Below are positions 62,235 to 64,000 of a stretch of DNA of 64,000 bases, one piece after another. Positions within the stretch are counted from its first letter, which is position 1, and every line of letters begins with the position of its first letter. Source of the DNA: a candidate division Zixibacteria bacterium HGW-Zixibacteria-1 (lineage in GTDB: Bacteria; Zixibacteria; MSB-5A5; GN15; PGXB01); the NCBI GenBank assembly GCA_002838945.1, contig PGXB01000010.1, positions 62,001-126,000 on the forward strand. The letters run 5' to 3'. Under the pieces are notes generated by a model, which was given only the letters and a program-made list of their open reading frames with translations, was not told the DNA's origin and did no database searches. The position numbers were made by a program, and so were the translations under genes.

Positions 62235-63593
62235 TCATGCGATCCAGATGCTTTTGATGTTGACGAATTCCCTGATGCCGTAATGCGACAGCTCACGTCC
62301 GTAACCGGAGCGCTTGATACCGCCGAACGGCAAACGCGGATCGGATTTGGTCATGCCGTTGATAAAGACCGCGCCCGTCTCGATCCGCCGCGCCAGCGCC
62401 TCGGCTTTCTTTATATCCTTCGACCAGAGCGCACCGCCCAGCCCGAACACCGAATCATTGGCCACCGCAATAGCTTCCTCGGCGTCTTTCACCGGGATAA
62501 TCGCCGAAACCGGGCCGAATGTTTCCTGCTCATACACCGGCATGCCTTTTTTGACATCGGTCAGCACGGTCGGCTCATAGAACGCGCCCAGCCGGTCGAC
62601 TTTTTTGCCGCCGCAGAGAAGCCGCGCGCCCATCTCGATCGACTGTTGCACCTGCTCATTGAGTTCCTCGAGCAGATCCATCCGCGCCATCGCGCCCACT
62701 TTGCTGCTCGGATCGAGCGGGTCGCCGATCTTGAGTGATTGCATGATGGCCGCCTGCTGTTTTTCGAATTCCTTCACGACCGCTTCGACCACAATAAACC
62801 GCTTGGCCGCAATACAGCTCTGCCCGGCATTGATCATACGCGCCGTGGCCGATGTCGCCACGCACGCCGGAAGGTCGGCATCTTCGAGGACAATAAACGG
62901 ATCGGATCCGCCCAGCTCAAGGACGGTCTTTTTCAACTCGCGTCCGGCAATCGAAGCCACCGACATCCCGGCCGGCTCGGACCCGGTCAGAGTCACCGCT
63001 TTGATCCGCCAGTCCTTGATGGCATCCTCGACCAGCTTCGATGATATCAGCATGGTGCGGAAAATATGTTCCGGAAAGCCGGCCTCGCGGAAGATTTCTT
63101 CGATGGCCAGGGCGCTTCCGGGGACATTCGAAGCGTGCTTCAGCACACCGCCGTTGCCGGCCATCAACGCCGGCGCCGCAAACCGGAACACCTGCCAGAA
63201 CGGAAAATTCCACGGCATCACCGCCAGAACAATCCCGATCGGTTCGAACGCCACAAAACTGCGGGAAGCATCGGTTTGCACCATTTCATCGGCCAAAAAT
63301 TTCTCGGCATTGTCGGCATAGTAATCGCACACCCAGGCACATTTTTCGACTTCGGATTTAGATTCATTGATAACCTTACCCATCTCGACTGTAATTATGC
63401 GGGCGTACTTATCGCTATTTTTCCTGAGGACAGCCGCCGCCTGGTGCATCAATTGACTCCGATGCGCAAAGGTAGTGGTGCGCCAGAGCTTCTGGGCCTC
63501 ATCGGTCAGACCGATAATGTCATGCACATCATCAACGGTATGTTCCGGGTAATCCATAATAAGTTCATTGGTCGCCGGATTAATTGCTTTCAT
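62235..63593 (-). CDS. NAD(P)-dependent aldehyde dehydrogenase, succinate-semialdehyde type
   Basis: This is a 452-residue soluble enzyme. Cofactor and active-site landmarks are PIGIVLAVMPWNFPFWQVFR, VTLTGSEPAG, LELGGSDPFIVLEDAD (general base Glu) and NAGQSCIAAKRF (nucleophile Cys). The short form beginning KAINPATNELI and the motif SCIAAKR resemble succinate-semialdehyde dehydrogenases of the Sad/GabD2 group. The substrate is inferred only from that likeness. It starts 12 bases after the acetolactate-synthase-like gene and is probably co-transcribed with it, so the pair may work in one pathway of keto acid or aldehyde conversion. Confidence 0.93.
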   Translation of the reverse strand: MKAINPATNELIMDYPEHTVDDVHDIIGLTDEAQKLWRTTTFAHRSQLMHQAAAVLRKNSDKYARIITVEMGKVINESKSEVEKCAWVCDYYADNAEKFLADEMVQTDASRSFVAFEPIGIVLAVMPWNFPFWQVFRFAAPALMAGNGGVLKHASNVPGSALAIEEIFREAGFPEHIFRTMLISSKLVEDAIKDWRIKAVTLTGSEPAGMSVASIAGRELKKTVLELGGSDPFIVLEDADLPACVATSATARMINAGQSCIAAKRFIVVEAVVKEFEKQQAAIMQSLKIGDPLDPSSKVGAMARMDLLEELNEQVQQSIEMGARLLCGGKKVDRLGAFYEPTVLTDVKKGMPVYEQETFGPVSAIIPVKDAEEAIAVANDSVFGLGGALWSKDIKKAEALARRIETGAVFINGMTKSDPRLPFGGIKRSGYGRELSHYGIREFVNIKSIWIA

Positions 63594-63605
63594 AATATCC
63601 TCATT

Positions 63606-64000
63606 CTATTCAAACTTAAACAATTCACACAGATTGGAATTCAGCTTTTTGGTCAAATCATAATTGACCGACGGCTGAATCGGTATCTCCACCACTGACA
63701 GTTCCTGACTGGTGATGGCCTCTTTCAAATTACTTTCCAGTTCGGCCGGTGTCAACGGACAATATCCCTTGATGCCGAAACTTTCGGCGTATTTCACAAA
63801 ATCGGGATTGGTCAACGCCGTCGATGTTGACCGGCCGGTATGGCTCATCTGTTTCCACGATATCAAGCCATAATCGTTATCGTTAAGCACGATAATGGTA
63901 AAACCGACGCCGATTCTTTTGGCGGTTTCGATTTCCTGCGAATTCATCATGAAACCGCCGTCACCCATGACCGCCACCACTTGCCGCTTCGGATGCGCCA
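63606..64000 (-). CDS. acetolactate-synthase-like TPP enzyme, 5' part outside window
   Basis: Only the C-terminal 131 codons or so are in the window. The frame is open to the right edge (AHPKRQVVAVMGDGGFMMN). GDGG ... MNSQE is the thiamine-diphosphate/Mg2+ motif of the acetolactate synthase and related decarboxylase family. VLNDNDYGLISWKQ and NPDFVKYAESFGIKG follow, as in catabolic acetolactate synthases. The end (VVEIPIQPSVNYDLT) fits the same group. The N-terminal domains that would decide between synthase, oxidase and decarboxylase are not seen. The aldehyde dehydrogenase follows at 12 bases. Confidence 0.85.
   Translation of the reverse strand, partial: AHPKRQVVAVMGDGGFMMNSQEIETAKRIGVGFTIIVLNDNDYGLISWKQMSHTGRSTSTALTNPDFVKYAESFGIKGYCPLTPAELESNLKEAITSQELSVVEIPIQPSVNYDLTKKLNSNLCELFKFE

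Overview
The window looks like a chromosomal segment of an uncultured bacterium of the Fibrobacterota-Chlorobiota-Bacteroidota neighbourhood, most like candidate phylum Zixibacteria. This is inferred from style, not from a marker gene. Many secreted proteins end either in dockerin repeats (GDxNxxGxxNILDVxxLIxYLYKGG) or in a type IX-like FlgD/Por tail (YPNPFNP ... VYNxLGQ ... GxYxxxWDG ... GIYFYxL ... K.MLLxK). There is also a DUF5686 outer-membrane protein and a par/gid/rpmH block typical of the neighbourhood of a chromosomal origin.

Region 1 (1-3526, minus strand) holds the 5' part of a gamma-glutamyltranspeptidase and a GH35-like glycosidase. Region 2 (3847-36704, minus strand) is a 33-kb cluster of secreted proteins: a small tail protein, a subtilase-PKD-dockerin protease, a BNR/sialidase-like dockerin protein, a close-packed four-gene run of giant Ig-repeat proteins (31830 down to 11892), a cohesin/dockerin-like tail protein and a cohesin-dockerin protein. 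The third gene of the four-gene run is about 10.4 kb, with about 33 He_PIG-type Ig repeats, and is split by a frameshift at about 26012. Adding back the 55 bases missing from one repeat restores a single frame of 3489 codons.

Region 3 (36339-46689) is mixed: a membrane-anchored alpha/beta-hydrolase-like protein lacking the usual nucleophile serine, a DUF5686 barrel protein, a decayed DUF559 nuclease gene bracketed by palindromic repeats, and DUF58, DUF4097 and MoxR genes. An AT-rich DUF5677-like gene, bracketed by inverted copies of an intergenic hairpin, interrupts that last set.

Region 4 (46780-56352, minus strand) is the origin-type block: promoter, rpmH, rnpA, yidD, yidC, mnmE, mnmG, rsmG, parA, parB, an M23 peptidase and a bactofilin. 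It contains two parS sites, and a cluster of DnaA-box-like sequences after the bactofilin gene marks a candidate oriC. The mnmE frame needs one extra A in an A10 run directly after its ATG.

Region 5 (56645-64000) has a secreted MXAN_6640-like metalloprotease with a type IX-like tail, a small membrane protein, a zinc phospholipase C/P1-nuclease-like protein, a C69 dipeptidase, an aldehyde dehydrogenase and the 3' end of an acetolactate-synthase-like gene. No tRNA, rRNA, CRISPR array or insertion-sequence transposase was seen.
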